Shown: in pieces, positions 17,041 through 25,352 of the stretch
Position numbering within the stretch: position 1 is the stretch's first letter
How the letters are laid out: the number at the start of each line of letters is the position of its first letter
NCBI GenBank assembly: GCA_937925595.1
Contig: CALALQ010000489.1
Coordinates: 1 to 64,000 of the forward strand
Length of the DNA stretch: 64,000 bases
Reading direction: 5' to 3'
Source: an uncultured Demequina sp.
Lineage (GTDB): Bacteria > Actinomycetota > Actinomycetes > Actinomycetales > Demequinaceae
Notes under the pieces: model-generated
What the model was told of the DNA's origin: nothing
Databases searched by the model: none
The model's input: the letters and a program-made list of their open reading frames with translations, nothing else
Translations under genes and position numbers: made by a program

Positions 17041-18567
17041 ATGACCGCGCCTGTCGTCACGATTCGGTCGCTGTCGAAGTCCTTCCCTGGCCAGAAGGCA
17101 TTGGATGACTTCTCGATCGACGTGCTGCCGGGCGAAGTGCATGCCTTGGTCGGTGAGAATGGGTCCGGCAAGTCAACGTTGATTCGTTGCCTTGCCGGAT
17201 ACCAGCCTCCCGACCCGGGGACCGAGATCAGCACGGCAGGCGAGCCGTTGCCGGTCCCCTATTCGATGCAGACCGCGCACGAACGAGGGCTTCGCTTCGT
17301 CCATCAGGATCTGGGCCTGGTGCCGAACCTCACCGTTGCCGAGAACCTGGCCATCGGCTTCGGCTTCGACACCACTCGCCTTGGCCGCATCCGGTGGCGC
17401 CGCGAATGGAAACGGGCGGCGAAGCTGCTTGACGAGTTCGGGCACGGCGAGATCTCGGCACGCACCGAGGTCGGAGCCCTCTCGCCGAGCGAGCAGACGA
17501 TTGTCGCGATCGTCCGGGGGATCCAGGATGTGATGGAGGGCGGTGCTCTGTTGGTCCTCGACGAGCCCACCGCATCGCTGTCGGATGTCGAGGCCGAGCG
17601 TCTGTTCGATGTGATCAAGGTGGTGCAGTCCCGCGGGGTGGGGGTGCTGTTGACCACGCACAGGCTCGACGAGGTGTTCCGTCTTGCGGCCAGGGTCACG
17701 GTCCTGCGCGACGGGAAGAAGCAGGGTACTCGCGAGGTGGCCGCCTTGACCGAATCTGAGCTGGTCGGGATGATCGTCGGTCGCGAGCTTGAGATCGGCG
17801 AACGTCTGCGTGAGCCCGGCCTCGCCTTCGGCGAAGTGGTCCTCGAGGCCAAGGGGCTTTCCGGAGTACGAGTCCAAGACTTGAACCTGTCGCTGCGAGC
17901 CGGAGAGATAGTCGGCGTGGCCGGGCTGCTCGGCTCCGGTCGGAGCGAGTTGGCCAGACTGCTGACCGGGTCTCAGTGCCCGGCTGCGGGAACGATCTCC
18001 CTTGAGGGAAGGCCCGTCGAGCTTCGGAACCCCAGGGACGCGATCAGGGCCGGAGTCGTCCTGGTTCCAGAAGACCGACGCAATGCCGGTTCTTTTCAGG
18101 ACCTGACGCTTCTGGAGAACGTGACCGCGATGCGTGCGTCCCGGTTCTGGAGGAAGGGACGGTTTGCCCGTCGCGAAGAAAGGCGGGAAGTCGGGCGGAT
18201 CGTCGCCGAATACGACGTGCAGCCGCCACGCCTTGAGCGACGCTTCGGCAGCTTCTCGGGAGGCAACCAGCAGAAAGCGATGATCGCCAAAGCGATGACG
18301 ATCACGCCACGCCTGGCCGTCTTTGACGAATTGACCCAAGGGGTCGATGTCGGGTCCAAGGCGCAGATCTACGAAATCTTGATGAGACAGGCAGAAACAG
18401 GTGCGGCGGCGCTGGTCATCAGCGCTGACCTCGACGATCTGGTCGGGATCTGCGATCGCACCGTAGTGATGAACGCCGGGCGGATCTGTGGGGAGATCAC
18501 CGGCGATTCGCAAACGCGCTCGGAGCTCGGGCGAAGGGTCTACGAGAAAGTGGAGGTTTCAGCATGA
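17041..18567 (+). CDS. Sugar-type ABC transporter ATP-binding protein, two ATPase domains
   Basis: This 508-residue RbsA-type protein has two tandem ABC domains. Domain 1 has Walker A GENGSGKST and Walker B LVLDEPTASLS, with a degenerate signature (LSPSEQ). Domain 2 has the degenerate Walker A GLLGSGRSE usual for this family but a good signature FSGGNQQKA. The ATG at 17041 is 5 nt after the binding-protein stop; an upstream in-frame ATG lies inside that gene. The permease overlaps its end by 4 nt. Confidence 0.9.
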   Translation: MTAPVVTIRSLSKSFPGQKALDDFSIDVLPGEVHALVGENGSGKSTLIRCLAGYQPPDPGTEISTAGEPLPVPYSMQTAHERGLRFVHQDLGLVPNLTVAENLAIGFGFDTTRLGRIRWRREWKRAAKLLDEFGHGEISARTEVGALSPSEQTIVAIVRGIQDVMEGGALLVLDEPTASLSDVEAERLFDVIKVVQSRGVGVLLTTHRLDEVFRLAARVTVLRDGKKQGTREVAALTESELVGMIVGRELEIGERLREPGLAFGEVVLEAKGLSGVRVQDLNLSLRAGEIVGVAGLLGSGRSELARLLTGSQCPAAGTISLEGRPVELRNPRDAIRAGVVLVPEDRRNAGSFQDLTLLENVTAMRASRFWRKGRFARREERREVGRIVAEYDVQPPRLERRFGSFSGGNQQKAMIAKAMTITPRLAVFDELTQGVDVGSKAQIYEILMRQAETGAAALVISADLDDLVGICDRTVVMNAGRICGEITGDSQTRSELGRRVYEKVEVSA

Positions 18568-19514
18568 AGTTCGACCGTGAGATGGGTGCGGCACTCGCCT
18601 TGCCGGCGCTGCTGGTCGCGTTCGTTGTCCTTTTCTCGTTGTTGAAGCCGGACCTCTTCTTCACGACTGACAACTTCAGGACGATCCTGGTGACCCAGGC
18701 GGTGCTGGCGATCCTGGCGCTGGCCACGATGCTGCCACTCGTGCTCGGTGAGTTCGACTTGTCTGTGGCTGCGAATCTAGGCCTGGGTGCGATTCTCGCC
18801 GCCGGGCTCCAAGCCCAATCAGGGGCTTCGTTTGGAACCGCGATCCTGGTTGCCCTGCTGGCCTGTTCGCTCATCGGGCTGATAAATGGCATCCTGATCG
18901 TCCGTTTCAAGATAAATGCCTTCATCGCAACGCTGGCGATGAGCACGATCCTGGCCAGCGTGGTCCTGTGGTACTCGGACGGCAATACCTTCAGTACCGG
19001 CATCTCGTCGACCTTCAAGTCTCTGGCGAACGATTCCCTGCTCGGGATTCCACTTCCGGTCGTCTATGTCGTGATCGTCGCGGTCGTGCTCTGGTACTTG
19101 CTCGAGATGACTCCCTTGGGGCGTCACATGTACGCGATAGGTGGCTCACGTGACGCCGCTCGTCTCTCCGGCATCCGAGTTGACGCGATCACGATCGGCG
19201 TCTTCGTGGTCACCGGGCTGATCGCCGGTCTGGCGGGGGTGCTTCAGTCGGCGACTCTCGGTTCGGGCAATCCGACCATCGGACCTTCGTTTCTGCTCCC
19301 GGCTTTCGCGGCGGCCTTCCTCGGTGCCACGGCGATCAAGGTCGGCAAGTTCAACGTCGTGGGAACGGTGCTGGCCGTGATCACGCTTCAGACTGGTATC
19401 ACCGGGCTGCAGCTGATCGGCGCGCCGTACTACATAGAGGGCATGTTCAATGGTCTCGCCCTTCTGATCGCGGTTGGCGCGACAGTGTTCCTGCGGCGCA
19501 AGTCACCCGCCTGA
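18564..19514 (+). CDS. Sugar-type ABC transporter permease
   Basis: This 316-residue RbsC-type membrane protein is dominated by hydrophobic segments and carries the family signatures LVLGEFDLSVAANLGLGA near residue 60 and GGSRDAARLSGI in a cytoplasmic loop. It forms the membrane channel with the preceding ATPase and binding protein. It overlaps the ATPase gene by 4 nt. Confidence 0.9.
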   Translation: MKFDREMGAALALPALLVAFVVLFSLLKPDLFFTTDNFRTILVTQAVLAILALATMLPLVLGEFDLSVAANLGLGAILAAGLQAQSGASFGTAILVALLACSLIGLINGILIVRFKINAFIATLAMSTILASVVLWYSDGNTFSTGISSTFKSLANDSLLGIPLPVVYVVIVAVVLWYLLEMTPLGRHMYAIGGSRDAARLSGIRVDAITIGVFVVTGLIAGLAGVLQSATLGSGNPTIGPSFLLPAFAAAFLGATAIKVGKFNVVGTVLAVITLQTGITGLQLIGAPYYIEGMFNGLALLIAVGATVFLRRKSPA

Positions 19515-19518
19515 GCTC

Positions 19519-20490
19519 ATGCTGGCAGCCAAGCTGACAGATCCTCCGGGCATCGATCTCGTTGAGACGGAAGTGCCCCGTCCCGGCCGGGGCGAGTGCC
19601 TGGTAGAGGTCCGAGCCTGCGGGATCTGCGCCTCGGACTTGAGGTTCCTCGCCGGTCACGGCGCTGCCAGGCCGGGGACGACTCTTGGGCACGAAGCCAC
19701 CGGCATCGTCGTCGGCCTCGGTGAGGACGTCGACCGTTCGCTATCGGATCAGCCGGTCGCGATCAATCCCTTGATCGGCTGCGGAGCCTGTTCCCGATGC
19801 GTCGCCGGCAGGCCCCAGCGCTGCCCTGGGCGCGAGTTCGTTGGAATCCAGCGTGACGGTGCCTTCGCCGAGTTCGTCAAGGTTCCGGCTGAGAATCTGG
19901 TCAGCTTGCCGCCCGATGCCGACCTTGTCTCCAGTGCGCTGGCGGAGCCTTTCAGCGTGGCTCGACATGCACTCGGCCCCGGCGTAGCCGAGTCGATCGC
20001 AGTGATCGGGGCAGGCGGCATCGGGCTCGGAGCGATCCTGGTAGCTCGAGCGAGGGGCACAGAAGTGGTTCTGGCCGATGACCTTTCCGAGGCAGCGCTC
20101 GGGAAGGCTCTGCGTTGCGGGGCACAGCCTCTGCCGACCGACCGAACCGAGCTGGTGGCGCAGGTGATCGATTGCTCCGGTGCGGCGAAGGCCCTGCCTC
20201 GATCGACCGAGGTCGTGTCGTCCGGTGGTGAGATCGTCTTGGTGGGAATCGCATCCGACGCTGTTTTCCCCTACGAGATGTTCGTCCGCGGTGAGCTACG
20301 GGCCCGTGGGGCCTTCGCATACGAGCCGGCTGACTTCGAGGAAGTAGCACCCGGCCTTGGTTCAGGGCACCTGGATGCGACGCCTCTCGCGGTGGAGACC
20401 GTGCCGCTGACCGCTATCAACGACGCCGTCGAGATCCTCCGGGCTGACCCCGGCGCGCACTCGCGGATCATCGTCCAACCACGCCCCTGA
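19519..20490 (+). CDS. Zinc-dependent alcohol/polyol dehydrogenase
   Basis: This 323-residue medium-chain dehydrogenase has the catalytic zinc region ACGICASD and GHEATG, and the structural-zinc cysteines in CGACSRCVAGRPQRC. The Rossmann motif is GAGGIGLGAI. The ATG at 19519 lies 4 nt after the permease stop; an earlier in-frame ATG lies inside the permease gene. It probably oxidises the imported alcohol or polyol with NAD(P), consistent with its place directly after the transporter genes. Exact substrate is not determinable. Confidence 0.84.
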   Translation: MLAAKLTDPPGIDLVETEVPRPGRGECLVEVRACGICASDLRFLAGHGAARPGTTLGHEATGIVVGLGEDVDRSLSDQPVAINPLIGCGACSRCVAGRPQRCPGREFVGIQRDGAFAEFVKVPAENLVSLPPDADLVSSALAEPFSVARHALGPGVAESIAVIGAGGIGLGAILVARARGTEVVLADDLSEAALGKALRCGAQPLPTDRTELVAQVIDCSGAAKALPRSTEVVSSGGEIVLVGIASDAVFPYEMFVRGELRARGAFAYEPADFEEVAPGLGSGHLDATPLAVETVPLTAINDAVEILRADPGAHSRIIVQPRP

Positions 20491-20499
20491 GGAGGCACC

Positions 20500-21867
20500 A
20501 TGAGCAATTCCTTCGACACCATCGTCATCGGTGGCGGACCCGGCGGCTATGTCGCGGCGATCCGTTCAGCCCAGCTCGGTAGAAGGACGGCCGTGATTGA
20601 GCGCGATCTGCCGGGAGGACGTTGCCTCAACTACGCCTGCATTCCGGCGAAGACGATGCTGCGGAGCGCCGAGATCTTCGAGGAGGCAAAGGACAGCGCC
20701 GATCTGGGGGTCGTCGCCGAACGAGTAAGGCTCGATTGGGAAGCGCTCGGCAATCGCCGGGCCCAGGTCTCGCAATCACTTTCGAAGGGGGTCGAGGGCC
20801 TCTGGATGAAGAACGAGATCGAAGTGATCGAAGGTGAGGGATCCCTCAATTCGGCGGGCAACGTGGAAGTGGCGGGTGAGGAGTATCGGGCCGACGCGGT
20901 GATCCTCGCCACGGGGTCTGTGCCCTGCCCGATTCCGGGCATCGAGTTCGGTGATCGCGTGCTCGACACCTGGGGTGCCTGGTCTTTGCCAGAACAACCC
21001 GAATCGCTTGCAGTGATCGGGGCTGGGGCATCCGGGGCCGAGATCGCCTCGGCCTACGCTCGCTTCGGGACCAGAGTGGTCCTGCTCGAAGCGCTCGGTC
21101 AGATCCTGCCGGCCGAAGACGCTGACATCGCCAAGGTGGTCGCAAGGTCGTTCAAGAAGCAGGGCATCGAGATCGCCACTGATGCGGTGGTCGCCGATGT
21201 CGAGGTGCGCGAGGGCTCCGTGGCGTTCCCTCATGGTGAAAAGAGCATCGAGGTCGACTACATCACTATCGCCGGAGGCCGGTCTCCCGACATCGAAGGG
21301 CTGGGGCTGATCGAAGCAGGGGTCGAAGTGGAGGCAAACGGCAAGGTCAAGGTCGACGAGTTCGGCCGGACCACGAACCCAAAGGTCTTTGCGATCGGGG
21401 ATCTGACCCACTCCAAGGCACTCGCTCACAAGGCCTCCGAGGAAGGCATCGTCGCGGCGGAGGCTATAGCGGGCGTCGAGAGGGCTCCGGTCGATCAGGG
21501 AATGATGGTGGGTGCGACCTTCTGTTTCCCGCAGGTGGCTTCTGTCGGGTTGACCGAAGCTGCCGCTCTGGAGACTGGGTACCGGGTGAAGGTCGGCAAG
21601 CAAAAGATCGCTGGAGAAGGGGCCGGAACCGTCTACGACGATCGTCTGGGTCTGGTCAAGCTGGTGAGCGACGCGGAGAACGGCGAGTTGCTCGGCGCCC
21701 ACGTTGTCGGCAACCGGGCCTGCGACCTGATCGCCGAGCTGGTCGCGACGATGGCTCTGGAGGGTGGCCACCAGGACCTCGCTCGGATGGTGCACCCACA
21801 CCCCACCTTCTCTGAGGCTGTGCTGGATGCGGCGCGTGATGTCGACGGGTGGGCGATTCACGCGTGA
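20500..21867 (+). CDS. lpdA: Dihydrolipoamide dehydrogenase (E3)
   Basis: This 455-residue flavoprotein disulfide reductase reoxidises dihydrolipoyl groups and reduces NAD. The FAD motif GGGPGGYVAA is at the N terminus, and the redox-active disulfide is C42/C47 in GGRCLNYACIPAK. The NAD-binding motif is GAGASGAEIA. The C-terminal HPHPTFSE supplies the catalytic His-Glu pair (H434, E439). GAGGAGG precedes the start. It completes the E1/E2/lipoyl enzyme set encoded about 9 kb upstream, and its operon carries the same operator as theirs. Confidence 0.92.
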   Translation: MSNSFDTIVIGGGPGGYVAAIRSAQLGRRTAVIERDLPGGRCLNYACIPAKTMLRSAEIFEEAKDSADLGVVAERVRLDWEALGNRRAQVSQSLSKGVEGLWMKNEIEVIEGEGSLNSAGNVEVAGEEYRADAVILATGSVPCPIPGIEFGDRVLDTWGAWSLPEQPESLAVIGAGASGAEIASAYARFGTRVVLLEALGQILPAEDADIAKVVARSFKKQGIEIATDAVVADVEVREGSVAFPHGEKSIEVDYITIAGGRSPDIEGLGLIEAGVEVEANGKVKVDEFGRTTNPKVFAIGDLTHSKALAHKASEEGIVAAEAIAGVERAPVDQGMMVGATFCFPQVASVGLTEAAALETGYRVKVGKQKIAGEGAGTVYDDRLGLVKLVSDAENGELLGAHVVGNRACDLIAELVATMALEGGHQDLARMVHPHPTFSEAVLDAARDVDGWAIHA

Positions 21868-21886
21868 TGATAGACCAACCATTCGC

Positions 21887-21899
21887 TATAATCTAGTCA
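21887..21899 (+). promoter_or_regulatory. -10 box for a probably leaderless mRNA
   Basis: A perfect TATAAT (21887-21892) ends 6 nt before the ATG of the acyl-CoA dehydrogenase, with no Shine-Dalgarno sequence between. Transcription would start at or next to the start codon. The arrangement matches that of the enoyl-CoA hydratase at 810. Confidence 0.6.
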
Positions 21900-23050
21900 T
21901 GATCGTCGATCAAGCAGCTCACCCCGAGGGCCATGCGCTCCAAGCCATGGTCCGTGAGTTCGCGCAGGGTGAAATCAAGCCTTACGCCGCAGAGTGGTGG
22001 GACGAGTATCGGTTCCCCACGGAGCTCTTCAGGCAGATGGCCGAGTTGGACCTGATGGGCCTCTTGGTGCCGGAAAGCTATGGGGGGACCGATGTCGGAA
22101 CGGTGGCTGCGACGGCTGCCCTGTTTGAAGTCGCGAAGGTGGACCAGTCGGTCGCGGCGGCATGGCAGGCACATCTCACGATCGGCAGCATGCCCCTGCT
22201 CGCCTTCGGGAGTGAAGAGCAGAAGAGTCGGTGGCTGACTCAGCTGGCGGCCGGTACGAAGCTGGGCTCGTTCGGCCTGACCGAGCCGGAGGCGGGATCC
22301 GACGCGGGGGGGATTCGCACCCGGATCTCTGAGTCTGAGAGCGGCTGGCGGTTGGATGGGACCAAGACCTTCATCTCCAATGCGGCTACTGACATCAGCC
22401 TGGGTCCGGTAGTTCTCGCGCGTGCCCCTGGTCCAGAAGGAAAGCGATCCTACGCGAACGTTCTCGTCCCGCTCGGCAGCGAGGGCTTCGATGTCGGCCC
22501 GAAGCTGCGAGGGCTCGGCTGGCACTCGCTGGACAGCAGGGAACTCAGCTTCGACGGGGTAGAGATCGCCGACGATCAGATCATCGGCGATGTCGGTGGC
22601 GGATTCTCACAATTCCTCTCCGCTTTGGATGTCGGACGGATCACCGTGGCGACGCTTGGTGCGGCTCTGGCCGAGGCGGTGCTGGAAATGGCTCTCGAGT
22701 ATGCGAAGGAACGGCAGCAATTCGGCCGGCCCATATCGAAGTTTCAGGGTATCCAGTTCAAGCTGGCCGATATAGCGGCTCAGCTCGAGGCAGTAAAGCT
22801 CCTGATTTTCCGTACCGCTCAGCTTCGCGATGCCGGCAAGCCCTTCTCGCGAGAAGGCGCGATGGCGAAGCTACTCGCCTCCGAGCTCGCCAACCGCGCA
22901 GCTTCGGAAGCGGTCCAGATCCACGGCGGCTACGGATACATGCACGAGTATCCCGTGTCCCGCTTCTACGCGGACGCGAAGGTACTCGAGATCGGCGAAG
23001 GTACCAACGAGATTCAGCGGATAGTGATCGCCCGGCACCTCGGGTGCTGA
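21899..23050 (+). CDS. Acyl-CoA dehydrogenase
   Basis: This 383-residue flavoprotein introduces a 2,3-double bond into an acyl-CoA. It has the family signatures FGLTEPEAGSDAGG (substrate/FAD loop) and GGYGYMHEYPVSRFYADAK. The likely catalytic base is E367 in IGEGTNEIQR. The ATG at 21899 is chosen because TATAAT ends 6 nt upstream and upstream in-frame starts lie inside lpdA. With the enoyl-CoA hydratase at 810 it could form a short beta-oxidation sequence; both seem to have leaderless promoters of their own. Confidence 0.88.
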   Translation: MIVDQAAHPEGHALQAMVREFAQGEIKPYAAEWWDEYRFPTELFRQMAELDLMGLLVPESYGGTDVGTVAATAALFEVAKVDQSVAAAWQAHLTIGSMPLLAFGSEEQKSRWLTQLAAGTKLGSFGLTEPEAGSDAGGIRTRISESESGWRLDGTKTFISNAATDISLGPVVLARAPGPEGKRSYANVLVPLGSEGFDVGPKLRGLGWHSLDSRELSFDGVEIADDQIIGDVGGGFSQFLSALDVGRITVATLGAALAEAVLEMALEYAKERQQFGRPISKFQGIQFKLADIAAQLEAVKLLIFRTAQLRDAGKPFSREGAMAKLLASELANRAASEAVQIHGGYGYMHEYPVSRFYADAKVLEIGEGTNEIQRIVIARHLGC

Positions 23051-23117
23051 AGGAGCCTCCCTTGTACGCGAAGGCGATCGACTCAGCAACGGAATCGCGA
23101 ATCGGACGGGATCACCC

Positions 23118-24164
23118 ATGATCGCGCTCAGGTGGCATGGGCGGCAGGACCTGAGGCTGGAGGAAGTCCCCGAACCCGGCCCGCCTCCCTCGGGGTTCGT
23201 GAACGTGGAGGTCTCGTTCTGTGGCATCTGTGGCAGCGACGTCACCGAGTATGTCCGTGGGCCGGAGATGATCAGCAGCAAACCGCATCCGCTCTCAGGC
23301 CATGTTCCCCCGGTGACCCTTGGGCATGAGTTCAGCGGTCGGGTGATCGCGGTTTCCGAGGGCTCCGAAGTTGAGATCGGGACCAGGGTTTCCGCCGATG
23401 TCTGTTGGCGGTGCGGCAAGTGCGAGTACTGCCGTGCCGGCGACTACCACGTCTGCCGCTATGGCGGTTCGCTCGGATTCCACTCCGACGGCGCGTTCGC
23501 CTCGCAGGTTCAGCTGCCTGAGTACATGCTCGTGCCGCTGCCAGACGAGGTCGGTGACGAATACGGGGCCATGCTGGAACCGCTTGCGGTCGGACTGCAC
23601 GCGTTGGACCGGGCGGGTCTTCGTGCTGGAGACGACTTGGTCATCTTCGGATTCGGGCCGATCGGTGCGGCCGCGGCGCTTTGCGCCAAGGCTCAGGGTG
23701 CCAGGGCGCTCGTAGTTGAGCTCTCGGCAGAGCGACTCGCCAAAGCCGAGGAGCTGGGATTCGCCACTTTGGAGACGGGCGCAGACCTGCCTCGGCGCCT
23801 GAGGGCCCAGCTCGGTCGCGGAGGGGCTGATGTGGTCGTCGAGTCGACCGGTGCTGCCCCAGTACTTGCTCAGGCGATCGAGTGTGCCCGTCGAGGTGGG
23901 CGGATCGCGATGGTGGGCTTGCCCACGTCTCTGTCGGAGATCGATCAGCGCCGGCTCGTCCTCTTCGAGCGGAGCGCGGTCGGGGCGCTCGGCTATCGAG
24001 GCGATCTTCCTCGTGTTGCCGCTTTGCTGGCGGCGGGGAATCTGAACTTGGCCGGGATCATTTCGGACATCGTGCCGCTCGGCAGGGCGGTGGCGGCACT
24101 CGACTCTCTGATCGAGTCGCCGGGTTCGAAAATCAAGGTTCTGATCCAGCCCGGGGGTGACTAG
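23118..24164 (+). CDS. 2,3-butanediol dehydrogenase-like zinc dehydrogenase
   Basis: This 348-residue medium-chain dehydrogenase has the catalytic zinc motif FCGICGSDV, and HPLSGHVPPVTLGHEFSG, a pattern common in butanediol dehydrogenases. Structural zinc cysteines are in CWRCGKCEYCRAGDYHVC. The cofactor motif is FGFGPIGAAAA. An acetoin/diol substrate would fit the acetoin-dehydrogenase-like E1 in the first operon, but this is context only. It starts 68 nt after the acyl-CoA dehydrogenase with only a weak ribosome site. It is the last recognisable gene before a gene-poor stretch. Confidence 0.8.
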   Translation: MIALRWHGRQDLRLEEVPEPGPPPSGFVNVEVSFCGICGSDVTEYVRGPEMISSKPHPLSGHVPPVTLGHEFSGRVIAVSEGSEVEIGTRVSADVCWRCGKCEYCRAGDYHVCRYGGSLGFHSDGAFASQVQLPEYMLVPLPDEVGDEYGAMLEPLAVGLHALDRAGLRAGDDLVIFGFGPIGAAAALCAKAQGARALVVELSAERLAKAEELGFATLETGADLPRRLRAQLGRGGADVVVESTGAAPVLAQAIECARRGGRIAMVGLPTSLSEIDQRRLVLFERSAVGALGYRGDLPRVAALLAAGNLNLAGIISDIVPLGRAVAALDSLIESPGSKIKVLIQPGGD

Positions 24165-24540
24165 TGCAAACCTTCCGCCGCGGCGCCTGAGTCTCCGGCG
24201 CTGAGGGTCTACTCGCATACCTCTCTCCCACAAGCGCGAGTGGACCCGGACCGGTCGCAGTTCGTTCTGTGGCCGGTCGTGCGGCGGATCGCTCCAGTTC
24301 CGGGCTTTCTTGAAGTTCCCTAAAGGAATTTTGGCTATTCTTCCCTGCTTGTGACCGGAATCCCCGCCTCAACTGAGCCCCCGGCTTCGGCGACTCTTCG
24401 CCCCAGGCAGCCGGTGAAGGTGCGGCGGACACCCGCATCACGGCCTCGACGAAGTGGCGGCGCTGCCGAAAGAGGTCGGGCACGTACTGAAACTACACGT
24501 CGAGGAACAGCTCGGTAGCGCGGCACCGGCATGATCGCCA
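24165..24540. other. Gene-free stretch
   Basis: No open frame here shows a recognisable protein. A GC-rich imperfect hairpin (CGGCGCC near 24184 pairing with GGCGCTG near 24200) lies just after the dehydrogenase and could end its transcript. I see nothing else. Confidence 0.4.
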
Positions 24541-25020
24541 TCAAACGCCGGACCCGGATACGCGTCCCGCCGGAAGCTCTTCGCGTTGAATATCGACCCG
24601 ATTGACGTGAAAGCCGCAGCGTATTTTGATTCGATGGCGGGTCAGGTACTCCCGGCCAGATGCTGACCGGTAGTAGAGCACCAGAGCAGGTTCGTCTCCC
24701 TCAGTTGGTTCGACATGGGCGCTGACAACGAGGGAGGTGGTCTCTTTGGGGCCAATTGGAATTTGGTAGTTCCATGCGGCAGTCGAGCGGTTTTCTGCCC
24801 CCAGAGCGAATACTGCGGTGCCAAGCACGATTGCCGGTCCGCGTCCCAGGTTGGTGACATCAGTCGCGATAGTCATCTCGGAATCTTCCGGATCGTCGTA
24901 GCGAGGATCTTGATCGTTCCCCCAAACCGCCGAGATTTCTGCCGGGGGAACCTGTCCGAAAAGCTCGCGACGAGAAACGGCATCTCGGGCGCTTCGATGC
25001 TCCTCCTGACTACGTTCAGG
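24541..25020 (-). pseudogene. Hypothetical protein remnant
   Basis: On the minus strand an open frame encodes about 160 residues ending in QREELPAGRVSGSGV. It has a plausible beta-rich composition (VTNLGRGPAIVLGTAVFALG) but no start codon of its own in a sensible place, because it is fused in frame to unrelated sequence upstream. I do not recognise a family. It may be the C-terminal part of a gene whose beginning was lost when the AbiEii-like fragment next to it arrived or decayed. Confidence 0.4.
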
Positions 25021-25118
25021 CCTTCCCGCAGGCTTGCTCCAAGCTGAGGGCGACGCCGTCTTGGTCGTGAAGGTCGGACTCGGTCTCGGCCAGGGCGACC
25101 TCGGCTTGTTTGCGTTCG

Positions 25119-25290
25119 TCTTGTAGATAGGGGTGAGGGCGTGAAGCTTCTCGGCGACCTGTACCTCGATGGCGATGGCTTCGACCTCGACCGGCTCGAT
25201 TCCGGCGAAGGCGAGGAGATCATCAGTGTGCAGGCTGTCAGACCGGATCTCTCGACCCTCTCGTAGCCTCGCGATTTCCGTCGCTCTTGA
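25119..25290 (-). pseudogene. AbiEii-type nucleotidyltransferase toxin fragment
   Basis: The minus strand encodes about 57 residues, including FAGIEPVEVEAIAIEVQ and VAEKLHALTPIY. This is the conserved stretch that follows the nucleotidyltransferase core in AbiEii/AbiGii toxins. The N-terminal active-site motif and the rest of the C terminus are missing, so this is a relic. The -35/-10 of the operon starting at 25353 lies at its edge, facing away. Confidence 0.6.
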
Positions 25291-25335
25291 CAACTTGCCA
25301 ATGAATCGGTATAAGAAGAAAACAAGCATTTGTTT
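25287..25335 (+). promoter_or_regulatory. Promoter and palindromic operator of the second catabolic operon
   Basis: TTGACA (25287-25292), 17 nt, TATAAG (25310-25315) is a near-consensus promoter. The palindrome AAACAA-GCAT-TTGTTT (25320-25335) lies at the expected transcription start. It resembles operators of TetR regulators of steroid and acyl-CoA catabolism (CAAG-N-CTTG type). The TetR protein at 32378-32956 within the operon is the natural candidate to bind it. Confidence 0.7.
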
Positions 25336-25352
25336 ACCGAGGAGGTAGCAGG

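Noticed and set aside
17173..18513. 446-residue minus-strand open frame
   Set aside because: Antisense shadow of the ABC ATPase gene, which has Walker motifs on the plus strand.
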